Of a stretch of DNA of 64,000 bases, positions 10,701-24,074 are shown piece after piece. The stretch's first letter is position 1, and each line of letters starts with the position of its first letter. Made by a program: the position numbers and the translations under genes. The stretch spans positions 77,757,396 through 77,821,395 of the forward strand of contig NC_087065.1 in NCBI RefSeq assembly GCF_963678635.1, written 5' to 3'. Source of the DNA: Symsagittifera roscoffensis. Taxonomy: Eukaryota; Xenacoelomorpha; Acoela; Convolutidae. The notes under the pieces were generated by a model. The model made no database searches, was not told the DNA's origin, and saw only the letters and a list, made by a program, of their open reading frames with translations.

Positions 10701-13700
10701 TGATAGGTGTGACAAAGAAGTATGGCAATCTGGTCATGTGCTACGTGGATGACGTGGTAATAGCGACGCCTACACTGGAAGATCACATCCAGCGACTGGA
10801 CGAGGGGTTTGCATGCATGAAGAGGTCGGGGCTAAAGTGCAAACCATCAAAGTGCGAGATACTCAAGGATTCGAAAAAATACTTGGGGAGGATGGTGGAC
10901 AGGCACGGCATCAGACCAGATCCAGATGCAGTAGAAGCAGTTCTAAAAGAATTCGACAAAAACGAAACACCAGTTGATGAGCTTCCTGGGTTTTGCGAAC
11001 TATTACAGGGGTTTCATCAAGGGCTACGCGGATAAGGTATACCCGTAGCTACAATTAATGAGACACAAAGGCAAGAAGTTCACGTGGAACAACGCAGCTG
11101 AAGAATCCTTCCAGAGAATAAAGAAAGATTTGTTTGAGGCACCGGTGTTAGGGATGCCAACGGAGAAAGGGATGTACGTGCTGGATACGGATGCGTCGGT
11201 AGTCGCGATTTCTGGAATTCTCCATCAAGAACAGGAATGGAACGGGAAGACAGTCTTAAGACCAATAGCGTACGGGAGCAAAGTCATGAGTGATACGGAA
11301 ATGAAGTACGGGGCGCCGAAAGCGGAGATGTTCGCGGTAGTTACCTTTGTCGAGAAATATAGAGCATACCTAGGCAGTGAGCCATTCAAACTGCGAGTCG
11401 ACAACAGGGCACTCAGCTAGCTGAAGATGTACTCAATGGACCAGAGCTACATTGGGAGGTGAATAATTCGCCTGGACGGGTACAACATGATAATTGAGCA
11501 CAGAACAAGAGACAAACATCAAAATGCCGATAGCTTGAGTAAGAAGACGGAGTTCTACGAGAGACAGGAACAGAGGGAGGCGAATAGGCCAGAAATAAAA
11601 GAGGGCTTCTCCTTCATGGATAAGGAAACGTATGATAGTCTTCCACTCACGAGATGGCTCGACAAGTCAGGCAAACCGATAGAAGATCAACCCGAATTAC
11701 CAAAAGAGCCTCCAGAGAAAACAACCTTGAACAAGACCCGAGGGATGCCGATAGGGATAATGCTCAAGTCAAAAATTGTGAGGGAGACGCTTAAGGCGAA
11801 AGGCTATGATCTCAACCAGGTAGAAACGGGAGAAGCACAGATAGATGAGGACTTGATGAGATTACTCGAGAAACTGGCAGATGATAAACCCGTGATCGAA
11901 GGAAAGGGTAAGGAGGAACCGGAAGTCACGATACTGCGAAGGAGTGAGACAGTTGGCGGCGAAAACTTCTTAGAAGAGAGTAATCCTGATGGGAAAGAAG
12001 TCGTGCAGTCACTGGTTGACAAAATCCCTGAAGACATACTTGAGTGGACTCGGGTTAGGAAAAAGAAAGTGGCGTTTAAGGAGGAAGCTGAACACCTTGG
12101 AAAAGGTAAAGAGTCCGGGGATTGGCCCACAGAGGAAGGAGATGCTGGAGAAGAAAAATTGTCCGGGGAGTTTGAAGAAAGGGATGAAGATTCAGAGAGT
12201 AGCAACCAGGACCAAGATAGTCTGTGCTTGATACTGGCGGAAGAGAAGATGAGACACCGCGACAGGGAGCTGCAGACGGATCCCTCATCAGGAACATATA
12301 ACTTGGATCAGCAAGAAGTGCGAGGAGGCGAAGAACTTGAGAAATATGCGGTATCGCGAAACCGTTCAGGGAACTATCATGCAACTCGAATGTCAGAACA
12401 AATCTGGTGCCAGAAGACGATAGAAAAATCATGAAAAGGATAGTATGCGTAAAGCTGAAAGATGACATCCACAACCCTGGGGAAATGAATGGTCAGATAA
12501 TGGCACTAAAGGAACATGTCAAGGCGAGATATAGGCTGTCGGATCTAATAAGGGCCTTAAAGAATGACAAGATGACAAGTAACCTCTCCAAATGGATCCG
12601 AACGGGGTCCAAAGAGAAGGGGGACCTGGAAGAAGACAGCTACAAGATTTTGAGCCAGTTCTACAAAGAACGAAAAGATTTACTCTATCACACAGCTGAT
12701 GGGGTGGTAGCGTGCAAGAGAAAGAATGAGGAGAAGATATTACACCAGCATAACCTCATCATATTGCCACAGTTGTATCAGACCGAAGTGTTATTCAGAT
12801 CGCACGATCTAATGGGGCACCAGGGGATAGACAAGGTGCAACAGAGAATACTTCACAGGTTTGATTGGCCAGGATTAAGGAAAGCTTGCGAGAGATGGGT
12901 AAATGCATGCCTGGCATGCCTGCATGTGAAAGACCAAAGGAAGATGAAATTCCCACTCAAGTCCGTTGAGAGCTCGGAATTCAACGAAGTCGTGCAATTA
13001 GACCACCAAAAGATCTGTATGACAGAGTCGGGATATAACCAGATACTAGTCATAATAGATCATTTCACAAAGCTGGCAGAAGCGGTGCCGTGTCAGACAG
13101 CGTCGGCAGAGGAGACTTGTGACCACCTGATAACACATTGGATATCACGGTATGGCTGTCCCATGACATTTCAGTCGGACAACGGCAAAGCCTTCGTGGG
13201 GGACCTGACGAAAGAATTGAAGAAGAGGTCTCACATAGCTCAAGCGCACTCAACGACCTACCAACCCCCTGACCATCGGGTTAGTAGAGAGGCAGAATAG
13301 AACATTGGTGAACATGCTGAGGGTATACTGCTCAAGGTACATGACAGATTGGGATAAATATCTGCCGCAGGTGGTAGGGGCGTACAACAGTAAGCAACAC
13401 TCAACAACAGGCATCAGTCCCTTCATGATGTTGACGAGCAAGGAAAGAGCAATGCCTCTAACATTATTTTACCCGGAGTAGGAAGGGAAAAAGTCGTCAC
13501 CTCAAGTTTATGTGAAAGAAGCGGTCAAAAGACAGCAGGAATTGAACGAGCTCTGCAGGAGGAACACAGCGCAAGCGCAAATGAGACAGCGGAAGAAATA
13601 CGATGAGAAAATACTGCAAGCGAAACCATATGCAGTAGATCAATACGTCTGGGTCTTCCAGAATGTTATACCTCCCAAAGGTACAAAGAAACTACTCAAA

Positions 13701-15118
13701 AAATGGAGAGGACCGTTCATGATAACGGAAGTGCACCAGCAAGGACGGTTTTACCGCTTGAGTACGGGGCGTGCAGCGCATTATGAAATTTTGAAACCTC
13801 ATGTCCCATCCCCAGAAGACTGGTGCGTACCGCAGAATATGGAGGGACTCGAGTATCTATTGGTGGAACCAGCTTGCTAGGTGAACGAGAAAGGCACCAG
13901 AGAGAAAAATGATGGGAACGAGGACTTGAGTTTGGATGATAATGAAAAGATAGAAGCGGACTCAGAGGTGGAATCTTTTGTGGAAGAAGACTGGAACGAC
14001 CCGGAGCAGGACGAGGTGCCAAAGTGGACGGAACCAGACTTGCCGATAACGGCAGGAACCAGGAGTGGTAATCGTAAACGGACAGGCATGAGGTACAATA
14101 GGTACGGGGATGACTTCTTGATTGACAAGATACGGCCTGATGAATTGGGCGACGAGTTACTGAGTGTGGGCGATTTGGTGGTAGACGATGAATGGCAAAT
14201 CATCAACGACGGCGAACACTACCAGAAGGAAGACTACTCCACACCAGAACAAGAAACTCATCTGGAGCAGAGCGAGATAGAGAGGAGAGAGAACACAAAC
14301 TTGAGAATACTAGAGTGGATGCGTGATGTCAAGAGCAAAGGAGATGATGGGCAAAGTATCCAGCAGATCGACGTGTCAGCGAAACAACACGTGAAAACGG
14401 AAGATCCCCTCTTCGGTTGGACGGCAACCGAAAGGCCGCTCGAAATGCCGCCAGATAATTTAGACCCAGCATCATCGACGGGGACGTTGATAAATATTTT
14501 TTTCTCCGGGGAGTGGGGGTGGGACTTACCCACGCCAAAAATTTGATGATAAAGAAACTCAGGGAAGTAAGGGAGACCAACGGGCTAGAACTGGGCGAGG
14601 AAGAGGCCGAGCCTACCATAGGACGAAATTTCAAAACGAAATTTGAATTTCCAAATGAATACTCGGAGAACATCCTGATAACGGACAGCGACTTCATTTT
14701 GTCAGACAAGACTAGCGCGATCTGCATAACGGCGGATATGAGCTTCAAATCGAGACTGGAGGCCGACTTCAAGAGAGAATATCAGAACGTGGAGTTTCTA
14801 TTCAGACAGAGACCGGGGCTGGGAGGAATGGCTGCGCTTCCCCCATCAGTGGCACAAGTCCCAGGCAAATACCTGTGCTTTCTAGTGACGAGGGTCAATG
14901 AAAGGAATACAATAGATCTTGAGCACGTGATGTTAGCACTAACGAGGCTGAGAGATTTCATGATTGAAAGAGGGATAGTGGAGGTCTCGATGCCCGTTTA
15001 TGACCCAAACAGGGGCAAGTTGAGCCCAAGGGAGTTATATGCCCTCCTACACGTGGTCTTCGCAAAAACGGAGATAATGGTACACCTACACAAGAAATAC
15101 TACTTGATTATCGCCTGA
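7701..15118 (+). pseudogene. gag-pol of copy 1: capsid, zinc knuckles, protease, RT, RNase H, integrase, macro domain
   Basis: Broken frames cover a retrotransposon capsid with two CCHC knuckles (about 8255-8300 and 8419-8460; both carry C-X2-C-X4-H-X4-C), a protease DTG motif (near 9328), reverse transcriptase with FGLCNA and YVDD (10650-10755) in a continuous 511-codon frame, RNase H (11160-11420), an H2C2 zinc finger and integrase (12780-13310) and a GPY/F-like module (13700-13740). The last segment, 14513-15118, is a macro-domain-like region almost identical to that of copy 2. Frame breaks occur at about 8600, 9075, 9130, 9372, 9650, 10950, 11040, 11420, 11465, 12410, 13265 and 13880, so no functional polyprotein can be made. 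Confidence 0.92.
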
Positions 15119-15610
15119 GCTACGGGTGGACAACGGAGGTCTTGAGTTGGGAGTACATGGGGATCTTGAGTAAGGGTACTTGGGGACCTCGGAGCAGGTA
15201 GATGGATTTTAACGTAAATGGCATGACAATTATAATTTAAAGAGTGACGGTGCTAAAACATTACATGAATCTGCATGCTCTTAAAAATCTTCCAAATGAA
15301 ATATTTTAGTAAAACAAATTGAGGGATAAGGTTTTAACTACATTAATGGGGGGGTTTAGTTTAGGAACATAACACCTTAGTCTGAAAATCGGATTTTACT
15401 TTCAGATTGATTTGATTAAATCGAATTGACGACCCAAACACACTCATTGGAAAGAGAATAGAAGGTCTTGAACAAGGTTCACGATCATCAACATTCGGAA
15501 GAAATATTTCTCAATTGGTACGGTAACTCTCAAGTTGGTAAGGTAATTCTCAAGTTGGTTAGGTAATTCTCAAGTTGGTTAGTGCGCGAGATAATCTAGG
15601 AATTGTAAAA
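15119..15610 (+). promoter_or_regulatory. pol-ORF3 spacer with about 20-bp tandem repeats
   Basis: A 490-bp non-coding spacer. At 15512-15585 are about four imperfect repeats of TTGGTAAGGTAATTCTCAAG just before the ORF3 ATG at 15611. Copy 2 has an equivalent repeat at the equivalent place (38955-39030). It may regulate a separate ORF3 mRNA (promoter or splice signal); this is inference from position only. Confidence 0.5.
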
Positions 15611-17035
15611 ATGGCAGATCGATTTTGGAAATCTATGCCTGCGGCGCTAAAGAGGCCTACGCTCGATGAGTTGTACAGACGCTTGAGGGACCTGGACTAC
15701 ACCCAAGTGGATGAGAGGGTAGCAGTGATGTTGAACGCCATCCTGCATTAGAGGAGCAAGGTGAGTGCAGGGAGTCCGCGACCGAAGCTGTCTTGATGGT
15801 CGGCTACACCACAGAAGGCATATCCAATCAGGAACAGACCAGGTGGCTATCCTGGAATGTGGATGGAGGGGTGAGAGGATTCGACTTGGCGAGGAATCCT
15901 GGCTTAAGCAACAACACTGAGTACGGCGCGGGAGAATTCCCATTGCCGACCAGACCGTCAGCAAGATCCGCGAGAGCCCAGCAAACGGAAGAGACGTATA
16001 CTGACCTCAGCAACTTGAAGAGGGAACTTGAGAGGGTGCAGAGGGAGAAGAACTAAGCAAATCTTGACCGGGATAGCGCGAAGCTCGAGAGAAATCAGGC
16101 GAATCTGGAGAGGGACCAGGCGATCCTTGAAAGGGACCAGGCGCGTCGTGACCTTGATATGTTGAGAGCAGAACACCAGCAAGAACAGAGGGTGCGAGAG
16201 AACGCGGCAAGTTGCGAGCAGTTGAAGTCGGAACTTGAAATGATCCAGCGGCGACAACGAGAGCTCGACCAGCAAAAGGAGAAGGAAACCAGAACAACGG
16301 AGCGAGCTGTTGCAAGCTCAAGGCCGGAGTCGCGTATGGAGGTGGACGAGGCTCCCAGGTCGAAGGGACGATTCAACTTAGACCGCTCGGCTCAAGAACA
16401 CATAAACGAGGGGCTGGAAGTATGGATACCAACTGAATCAGCATCCTCCCTGCGTGGTTCGGAGACGCAACCGATACGACCATTGATGGACGTGGCACTG
16501 CCGGGATACACCCCGAGACCCCGATCTCAACCCCGAGCAGCAGCCAGGTGAGCGGGAGCTCGTCGCGTCTTAAGGAGATACATGAGAGGCTACAGCTAAG
16601 AAGTCGTGAAAGTCCAGCTAGAGCGGAGGTACCCCCGACTTGGAGAGAGCAATCGGTCAGGAGCGTGGTGATCGCAAGCTACAAGAAAAACACGGAGGGA
16701 AGATACCACAGGAACAACCGCATGGTTTGGAACGCGGCGCAGCGGGTGAGAAGGGATTGTTTTCATGACGCGTCTTGGGCTGAATACTTCACACAGTCAC
16801 GAATACCGGAGGGTGCAGTTCACCTGATTGTAGGGGACAGCTTGGTACGGGTGCTGACCCGAATCCAGTCGCACTGGCAGAGTGGAATCTTGAGTTTCTC
16901 TGGAGCCGCAACGCCGCAGATGTTGGCATCACTCGAGATGGTAGGGATGGAGAAAATGTACACCGTGACTTTGATGATGGGGACCAATGATGTGTCCAGA
17001 GGGAAATTAAGGAAATTCATGAGGCTACATGTCTG
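15611..17035 (+). pseudogene. ORF3 remnant: coiled coil and first half of SGNH esterase
   Basis: It starts MADRFWKSMPAALKRPTLDE and follows copy 2 ORF3 residues 1-480 in broken frames (breaks near 15750, 16056, 16550). The SGNH serine block V-G-D-S-L-V and the G-T-N-D block are present near 16830-16990. The frame then fuses to ORF4 at about 17030; some 3.9 kb (ORF3 residues 480-1670 and ORF4 residues 1-115) is deleted. Confidence 0.88.
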
Positions 17036-19713
17036 GATGAGAAGGCCTGGCGGAATTTCTTGAGTGAATTTAATCAGGAGACGAAGAGCGAGACCACGCT
17101 AGATAACTTCAAGGAAGAACTGTGGAACACGGTGGTCAAGTTCGAAGAACCGGTGTTGATGGGCACCGGACTGTATGAGAAAGCAAGAAAGGAGTTGCTG
17201 AGCAAGATGGCCAAGTTGAAGGAGACGCGACAGAAGACCAAAGATGATGAATGTAAAGACGGCTCTACTCTGAAGAAAAAGACTGATGATAAAATGATTA
17301 AAGTTAAAGGGGAGGATAAGATTAAGACTAGTAATATGATTATAAGTAATAATATCCCTAAGGCTCGAGCAGGGGGGAGGCAAGTGTTGGAAGGGTCGGA
17401 CCGGGACGGTGAGATCGAATCCGTGATGATAGTGACGACACCCCCAAGCAAAGGTATGAAGTCTCGAAAGAGGAAGCGGGAAATGGAGGAGTTGAGCAGC
17501 CCGTCGGTGGATGCTGTCTCGGAGAAGAACTTGAGGGAGACTGCCTCCATGATCTTGGCGCGGTGGAAGACGACAGCCTACAAGGGTAGCTTCGAACCAA
17601 GGAGGCTAGCCGAAATAGTGAAAGAGATAGAGGTCTCGTCAAGTCTGGCAACGGATGAAGACTTCAAACCTCAGAAGACAGGCTCGAAAAAGGGATCGAC
17701 GAATGGACAAACCTGGGAAGTGCATATGGGCAGAGAATGGATCACGAGCGAACATCAAGCAATTGGCAAACAAGTGTCCAACGACCCCCTTGAGAAGAAT
17801 GCGACAAGGAATACGGCTCGACCTTGGTGGGTGGCCCTAGAGACGATGAAGGAATTGGAGGACTGTCTGAAGAAGCTTGATCAAGGGGTGTCCCGCAAGC
17901 GTCGCAATTGGACTACTCAACAGAAAGCCGAAGTCAACAAGTTGGAACTGGGAAGTCAGCTAAAGAGAACTTGGCTGAGCCTGTTGCGGGATTATTTTGA
18001 GGAGGCGATGAGAACACCTTCATCAGCATTGCCTCTGATGGCGAATCCCTTCGTCAGAACCGCGGGACAACTGATGTTCGCGTGGAGCCTAGTGGGAACA
18101 GAATTGGAGGTCTTGACTTCATGTGACAAATTGAAGTTGGGCAAAAAAAAAGCTAGAAATCTATCAGATGCTGGTACAACACGTCGCGAAAGACAACTCC
18201 GGTCTGAGTCTGGCGAGAAGAAAAGATGCCACTTGTTTCTTGAGGTAGATAATGTCCGTAATGACCAATAGCACCGTCCAAGCGTGTCATCAGAAGGCCA
18301 TGGGGAGCAAAACCATGGAGAGAAGAGTTGCAAGAAATTTGAAGAGGGGCATGATGTGCATCGCAACTTAGTCTTGGTTGAGGTTTACGCGAGGCCCAAT
18401 AAAAAGGGAGAGTATCAAAACGTGTCTGGAGTTATGGGAATAGCGTACAATCCTTTTTTGAATTCAGAAGCCGCGAACGCTTACAGGAATCACGAGGTGG
18501 CGGAGCTCTTGAAATTTTGGACGGAGAAGATAACCGTAATCGATTCAATGGAAAGGGAGAAACCGAGCTAGGCCTGCTACTTGAGGCGACACCAAGGGTG
18601 ATAAGCGTGCCACGCTCGAGCAAAAGAGTAGAATTGAGGATGGGAAATGGAAATGGCATGATGACTACGAATTTGGGAACGGTTTGGAAATTGCTGACAC
18701 CTTCCTGGTGTCCACATCCCCATGCGAGCTTGATTGAAGAAGTCACGCAACGAGTGAGGTTAACACCAACAAAAGATGAGGATCTGGGAACGTTTGACAT
18801 GATACACAAATTGATCCTACCACAGAAGAAAGAGTCGGGCGAAGCAACGAGTAAGCTGGGATCAGTAAAGAAGTTGGAACCTGGTAGCTGTCTTGACTTG
18901 ACGTGCGGAGGCGGAGGGCACACCTGTGATGGACGATCATGTGTCAGAATACAATCTTTTCAGGGAGAAGACCTAGTCACTTGGTTTGGTGACATAACAG
19001 AAAGAGAGAAGAGCGAGGTGCAGATAATGGCTGAGTGCTATACGAACACTACAGTGAAAATGGCAACGGCGCTGGGGTTCTTCTCTAGAATGTGTAGTTT
19101 GCAATCACTGGAGATGCTGGAGTCTGAACACCATTTGGTGACGGCGTTGAGCGTGGAGTCGTGGCCAGGGGCGTTGCAAACCACCCAGAAACATATCAGA
19201 GGATGGAAAATTGGTCTGGAGGCGGAGATGGGATTTCCAGTGAGTTAAGTTTATGGCCTGACTGTAAATGCAAAGTCTTTGGTGGAATCAGTAATGGCCA
19301 ACGTATGTGGGAGCCATTATCCATTGCACATGGCAATGGTGGAGGTATCCAGCCAAAGGATACTAGTGGATAAGGCCTTCTCGGTACCCGAGTGCGTACG
19401 GCTGGCTCGGATGTCGCATCATTTACACAGACTGTTGAGGAAGATCCTGGGATCGGTATCAAGGGCACAAAGAGATGACTTGAGTGAGATCTGGGGAGAA
19501 GAACTCTTGAGCTTAGGAGAAGAAAACATAAGTGATTTTGGGAGACAGAATGCCATCGGGAAGCCGATGAGTAGTGTCCCAGCGCCGGAGGAAAATGATA
19601 TAACGCACAAGAAAATGATAGAACTGGAGCCTCTGCTGGAAGCCTCGGGAGAATGCAATCTCCGAAACATAGAAATTACACATGGGGAATGCCCATGCCA
19701 TTGCTTGGCATAG
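17036..19713 (+). pseudogene. ORF4 remnant
   Basis: It corresponds to residues about 115-1025 of the 1,030-aa ORF4 of copy 2. Breaks lie near 18155-18270, 18570 and 19248. The basic RKRKRE stretch and the cysteine cluster C-X4-C-X6-C-X4-C (near 18895-18950) are conserved. Function unknown. Confidence 0.85.
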
Positions 19714-19738
19714 ACAGGAGCATTGAAACCATTGTTTA

Positions 19739-20428
19739 GTGTGGGATGTAGAAAAAATTCGGACAATCGGGTTACCCGATCATCAGCAGAAGGTGACCAT
19801 CTTGGTAGTAAGTACGATATTGGTGTTACGATGGATAGAAGAAAATGTAACGAAGTATAGGGAGTCGAAGACATCTACGCCGGAATCGATACACGCTATA
19901 GACTACAGCAGGAGACTTGAGTTAAATGAGACTGTATGCAAGGTATCCGCCATGCCAATGGATGTCAGGCACGTATGGAGCCGCATAACGTTCTTTCCGT
20001 GGTTCCGAGCGACGTTGACATCTTGGTTGTACATAGCGACGAAGGATCACATGAAGAAATACCAAAAGGAATATCGACAGTTCCTGGCGGAGATAGGTCC
20101 GGAAGCCTTCAAGAGACCTCTGCTGACCCATCGAAACGCGATCACAACAGGTTGGAAAAGAGTTGGTAGGGTGTCTAGAGATAATACCAAAGCAAGAGAG
20201 TCGATACTGGAGGAAGACTTGGCGAAGAACTGGAATCGAATACGAAGGGTCTACCGAATCAGGCAACGAGGTTGCAGGAGCAGAAGGAGTGGATGCGATC
20301 CTTCGAACAATTGAAAGCATGGGAAGAAATTGTGATCAGCTCCGATGATGAGGAAGCGCTACAAAGGCAGATCACGGTGTCAAATTCATCAGGTCCTAGC
20401 ACTTCGGAGGCTAGGAATACGAAATGAG
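19739..20428 (+). pseudogene. ORF5 remnant
   Basis: It matches the ORF5 of copy 2 (30077-30835) over nearly its whole length; a frameshift near 20235 separates the C-terminal acidic tail. There is no initiator ATG at the position used by copy 2. I do not recognise the family. Confidence 0.8.
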
Positions 20429-20677
20429 CAGGGAGCTCAATGTGGGTTTCATGAGTCTTGAGAGGGAAAGGAAGGGGCTCGAGTGTAAACTCGGATGAAA
20501 TGCGAGGTCACGAAAAGAAATTTTAACGAAACAAAGTATTGTTATTAATATGCTATAGTTATTATATAAATCAAAATGTTGCATGACTATTTCCTGATTG
20601 AATAGGACAAAAGAAATTTTAATCACAAGCTTCAAAAGCGTATATTTAAGGTGCAGGTATATGAAAATTTTTATTGA

Positions 20678-21403
20678 TGTTTAGCGATAGTGTGACAATT
20701 TTACATGGTTGTGAATTTTGGGGTGTAGATAAAATTAAGTCTACAGCAAACTTCTGTAAATGACCACTGGCACTGTATCTTGAGCAACACTCTGTATTCT
20801 GGGGACTCACTGGCAGACGGCAACACGCTATGAGGACATCGATCTTGAGTCCGGGGAGTATGTGCCAGTCAGTCATATTTGGAAGTTTGACCTTGAGGAA
20901 TACGAACTACGTAATTTTGGCAGGAAATTTGATTTTTCATAATTTCGAATTGAGCCTGTCATGCTCAACTTTCTCGCGAAAACTGAAAATCTCAGAAATA
21001 GAAGATCAGAATGACCAATTTACAATCGCGGGAAATTACTTGATTAAAACAGCGGAAATTGCTATTCTCAATTTCCAGAGATAAATCAAGCGCGAGTAGA
21101 GCTGTCTTATCCTGAAATAGGAGAAGAAACGATTGCGAAAGAAGAGCGTATTCATCCGAGCTGAACCAGAGTGAACCCTCAGTGGAAAGGTGGACAACTG
21201 GGGTGTCCCAAGGGTTCAGACCAAAACTTCAATTCTTGAGTCAAAACTTATTTACCTTGCTGAAATTAATTAGTATCAAACTTCTCAAGTTATCATACTT
21301 AATTCTCAAGTTGCCTATTGATTTAGTAAGTGCCCAATTTAATTTTTCTTGAGTGGGTTTTATGATCGTTATAATCATAATAACAGAGGATTTAGGACTA
21401 ATC
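20678..21403 (+). repeat. 3' LTR of copy 1, left part
   Basis: It begins TGTTTAGCGATAG, as do the LTRs of copy 2, and aligns with them to about 21400, where a LINE interrupts it. The right part resumes at 23761. Confidence 0.85.
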
Positions 21404-23760
21404 CAAGGGTTCGCATAAAACCCAGTGATTGGGAGGTTCAACGTTCGTGTTTCAGTTGATAAAGTTTAGTTTCTTCAAATCTCTACAGTTGTTGCAGCCA
21501 CATAATATCCGCCAAGTGCATGAATCTGATTCGTTGCAGCGGGTTTTGAAGAACTTCGTATAAATTTTCAGCAGTTTAATTTTGCATCCTGGATCAAAAA
21601 TTATGTCAAATTTGAAGTAATCGTTAAAAAGGTTGGCCAGACGGCAAGCTCGAAACCAGTAATCGGATTCACACTTCTTCAGACGTATTTGTTGGCAGGC
21701 AAAATTTCGTGTTGCTTGTGTTCTTCGAGTGATGGTTACTTGACTACGCCAGTCTATGTAAACTTTTCCGGTTAGTAGTTTGGCAAACAAGAGAATAACA
21801 TGAAGTTCTTGATATAAGGAGATTGGAAGGATATCGAGTTTCACGAGTTTATCCTTATAGGAAATGTGGTTTGTGATGAAGATCCATGATACTGCTTTTC
21901 GCTGGATACTTTCAAGAGTACCTAAGTCGCCTTTTGATGGTTTCCAAAGGGCTGATCCGTAGTTTAAAATTGGCACAACATAACAGATATATGCGTTCTT
22001 TCTGGTCCAAAACCTCGCTTTTGAAAGATTCCGCGTTAGGATGAAGAGAGCGTTCAAGGCTTTTTCGGTCCTTTTCTTTGCATGCAGAGTCCACGAGAGT
22101 GTGTCATTTACGAGAATTCCCAGATTTTTCGAACATTCAGTTGTTTCAAATTCATGGTTTGGCAGTGCAATAGGAGCTGTACCTTTAATGCAGAGCACTT
22201 TACTTTTTCCTAAGTTCATTGACATGAAATTTTCGTCACACCACTGCCACAGTTTTCTAACGTCTATATTCAGTAGTGTTAAACGGTTGTCGCCTACAAT
22301 TTTGTAGTCATCAGCATAACCGAACGATTTGGACATGACACATCATGGAAGATCGTTTATGAAAACCAAGAAGAAGAGCGGTCCGAGGATGGAGCCTTGT
22401 GGTACGCCACTGAATAATTCTAATTCATCTGAAACAGTGTCATTTAGTCTCACAGTTTGCTTCCGTTTATAGAGGTAGCTTCTTAACAGATTCAAACAGT
22501 TTCCACCAATCCCCAGAGCAGCCAACTTTTGTATGAGAAGCTCATGCGTGACTTTGTCAAACGCTTTCTCGAAGTCTATATAAAAGATATTCAGTTAGGA
22601 GCAGTTTTCAGACTCTAAGCAGCTATAGATTTCAGGCAGATATTCTATAAGGTTCGTCATAGTTGACCGTTTGGGTCTGAAACCATGTTGGTCTGATGCC
22701 AGAGTTGGGTAAACAATTGGAGTCAGCTTCTCGAAAATCAGTTTCTCTAGCAGTTTTGAAACTGTTGAAAGCAGGCTGATAGGCCTGTAATTACTCACAT
22801 CTTGTTTATCTCCGTCTTTGAGTATTGATGCAATTTCACTGACTTTCCATTTTTCCGGAAATCGGGCTTTATTTGCGATGAGGTTAAACAGTAAGTGCAG
22901 TGATTTTGGCAGTGACTTGGAGAGACTCTTCAGAAGTAAGTTCCCGATCTTATCCGGTCCCTTGGCTTTATTTACGTCCAGTAGTTGCAGAGCGTTTTCT
23001 ATTTCATCGGTCGTAAAGTGAATCTGATTTAGTAGGGTGCTATTTTGTTCGCCTATTTTCGTATAGTAGGTGTTTTGAGTGAACACTGATTGAAAGTATT
23101 CGTTGAATAATATTACTTTTTCAATATCTGTATTGGCAGTTCTTTGATCCAAAAAAATTTCGGAAGGGATAGTGTTTGACTTGGTGGTCGACTTTAAGTA
23201 TCTCTGTATGGCGCTCAATTTGCCTTCCTTGAAGAGCGTCATCTCATGTAGATGCTGGTCATTTTGAAGCGACAGGGTGAGCTCAGTTTGTAGACATTCG
23301 ATTTTGATTTTGTTTGACGGCGTGGGCTGCCGTTGTTGTTTTAATTGAAGTGTATTTAACTTCTTGATGAGGTTTGAAGAGTTGCCACCTACCGATGGAG
23401 CCAGTTGGGACCTATGTTTCGTAGTTAGTGAAAGAAGATCCTTTAAAATTTCGTGTAGCCACTTAAACCAAAGTTCAACCATCAAGTCCACGTTGCTCAT
23501 GCAGTATGGTCGGAAGGGATGTTGGAGAATGAACTCATTAATTTCTTTCCAGTTAGCTTTCTTTTATGCAAATATACCGAAGTCTAGCTTTTGTTTGGGA
23601 GACGGTGAAGAGATATGTACAGGTCGGATGTCAAACGAGACTTTAGCTTGATAAGGTTTGTGGTAAGAATTGAAGAGACTTCTCAGATGGTTATCAATGA
23701 CTATGCTTGTCACATACTGGGGTTTATTGCATAAGAGAACATCCAGTGACCTTCCGTCCC
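21404..23760 (-). mobile_element. 5'-truncated APE-type LINE (Jockey/CR1-like) inserted in the 3' LTR of copy 1
   Basis: On the - strand the sequence runs from the C-terminal end of an endonuclease-like region (23560-23757) through RT fingers (K-A-K-G-P-D-K-I and N-Y-R-P-I-S-L), palm with G-V-P-Q-G-S-I-L-G-P and the Y-A-D-D catalytic box (near 22320) to a typical post-RT domain ending at about 21450. Premature stops follow residues near 22594 and 22340, so it is dead. No poly(A) tail is visible at its 3' end near 21404, and no clear target-site duplication. LTR sequence continues on both sides, so the LINE is younger than copy 1. Confidence 0.88.
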
Positions 23761-24074
23761 AAAGTTCCACTGTCTAATAAAAAGTAACTGTGCCGATTGT
23801 TCCGACCCTGTTTTTAACGGCGTTCGTGTATTTTGGGTATGTTGAGACCTAAGTATGGGGACGTTCTTATTTTCTAGAGTGGGGGGGGGGGGTATTTTGG
23901 TAGTGGCCTTTAAGCTGTAACGGGTTTTTAGTCTCATGTCGCAAGCGAACCGAATTGGCCCCGACCGTTCGAGGTAGAAAAACACAAGAGATAGTGTCCC
24001 TGACTCTTGAGCCAATAGTCATAGGGCCTATTTTTCTTGAACCTCATGTGTGACCGAAGTAGACGACTGTTACA
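23761..24074 (+). repeat. 3' LTR of copy 1, right part
   Basis: It resumes with AAAGTTCCACTGTCTAATAA and ends TGTTACA, matching the end of the 1,087-bp LTRs of copy 2. It contains an AATAAA (near 23775) usable as a polyadenylation signal and a run of about 14 G at 23879. Confidence 0.85.

Larger units (their letters stand above)
3293..24074 (+). mobile_element. Giant Ty3/Gypsy-type LTR retroelement, copy 1 (decayed)
   Basis: Order on + strand: 5' LTR fragment (3293-3743), tandemly duplicated leader with minisatellites (3744-7060), AT-rich leader end, ORF1 remnant (7381), gag-pol remnant to 15118, spacer with 20-bp repeats, ORF3/ORF4/ORF5 remnants to about 20428, and a 3' LTR starting TGTTTAGCG at 20678 and ending TGTTACA at 24074. 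A LINE (21404-23760) is inserted in the 3' LTR. Gene order is the same as in the intact-looking copy 2 on the opposite strand. Large internal deletions join ORF1 to gag and ORF3 to ORF4. The element is dead in cis: many stops and frameshifts, and a 5' LTR that lacks both ends. Confidence 0.9.
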
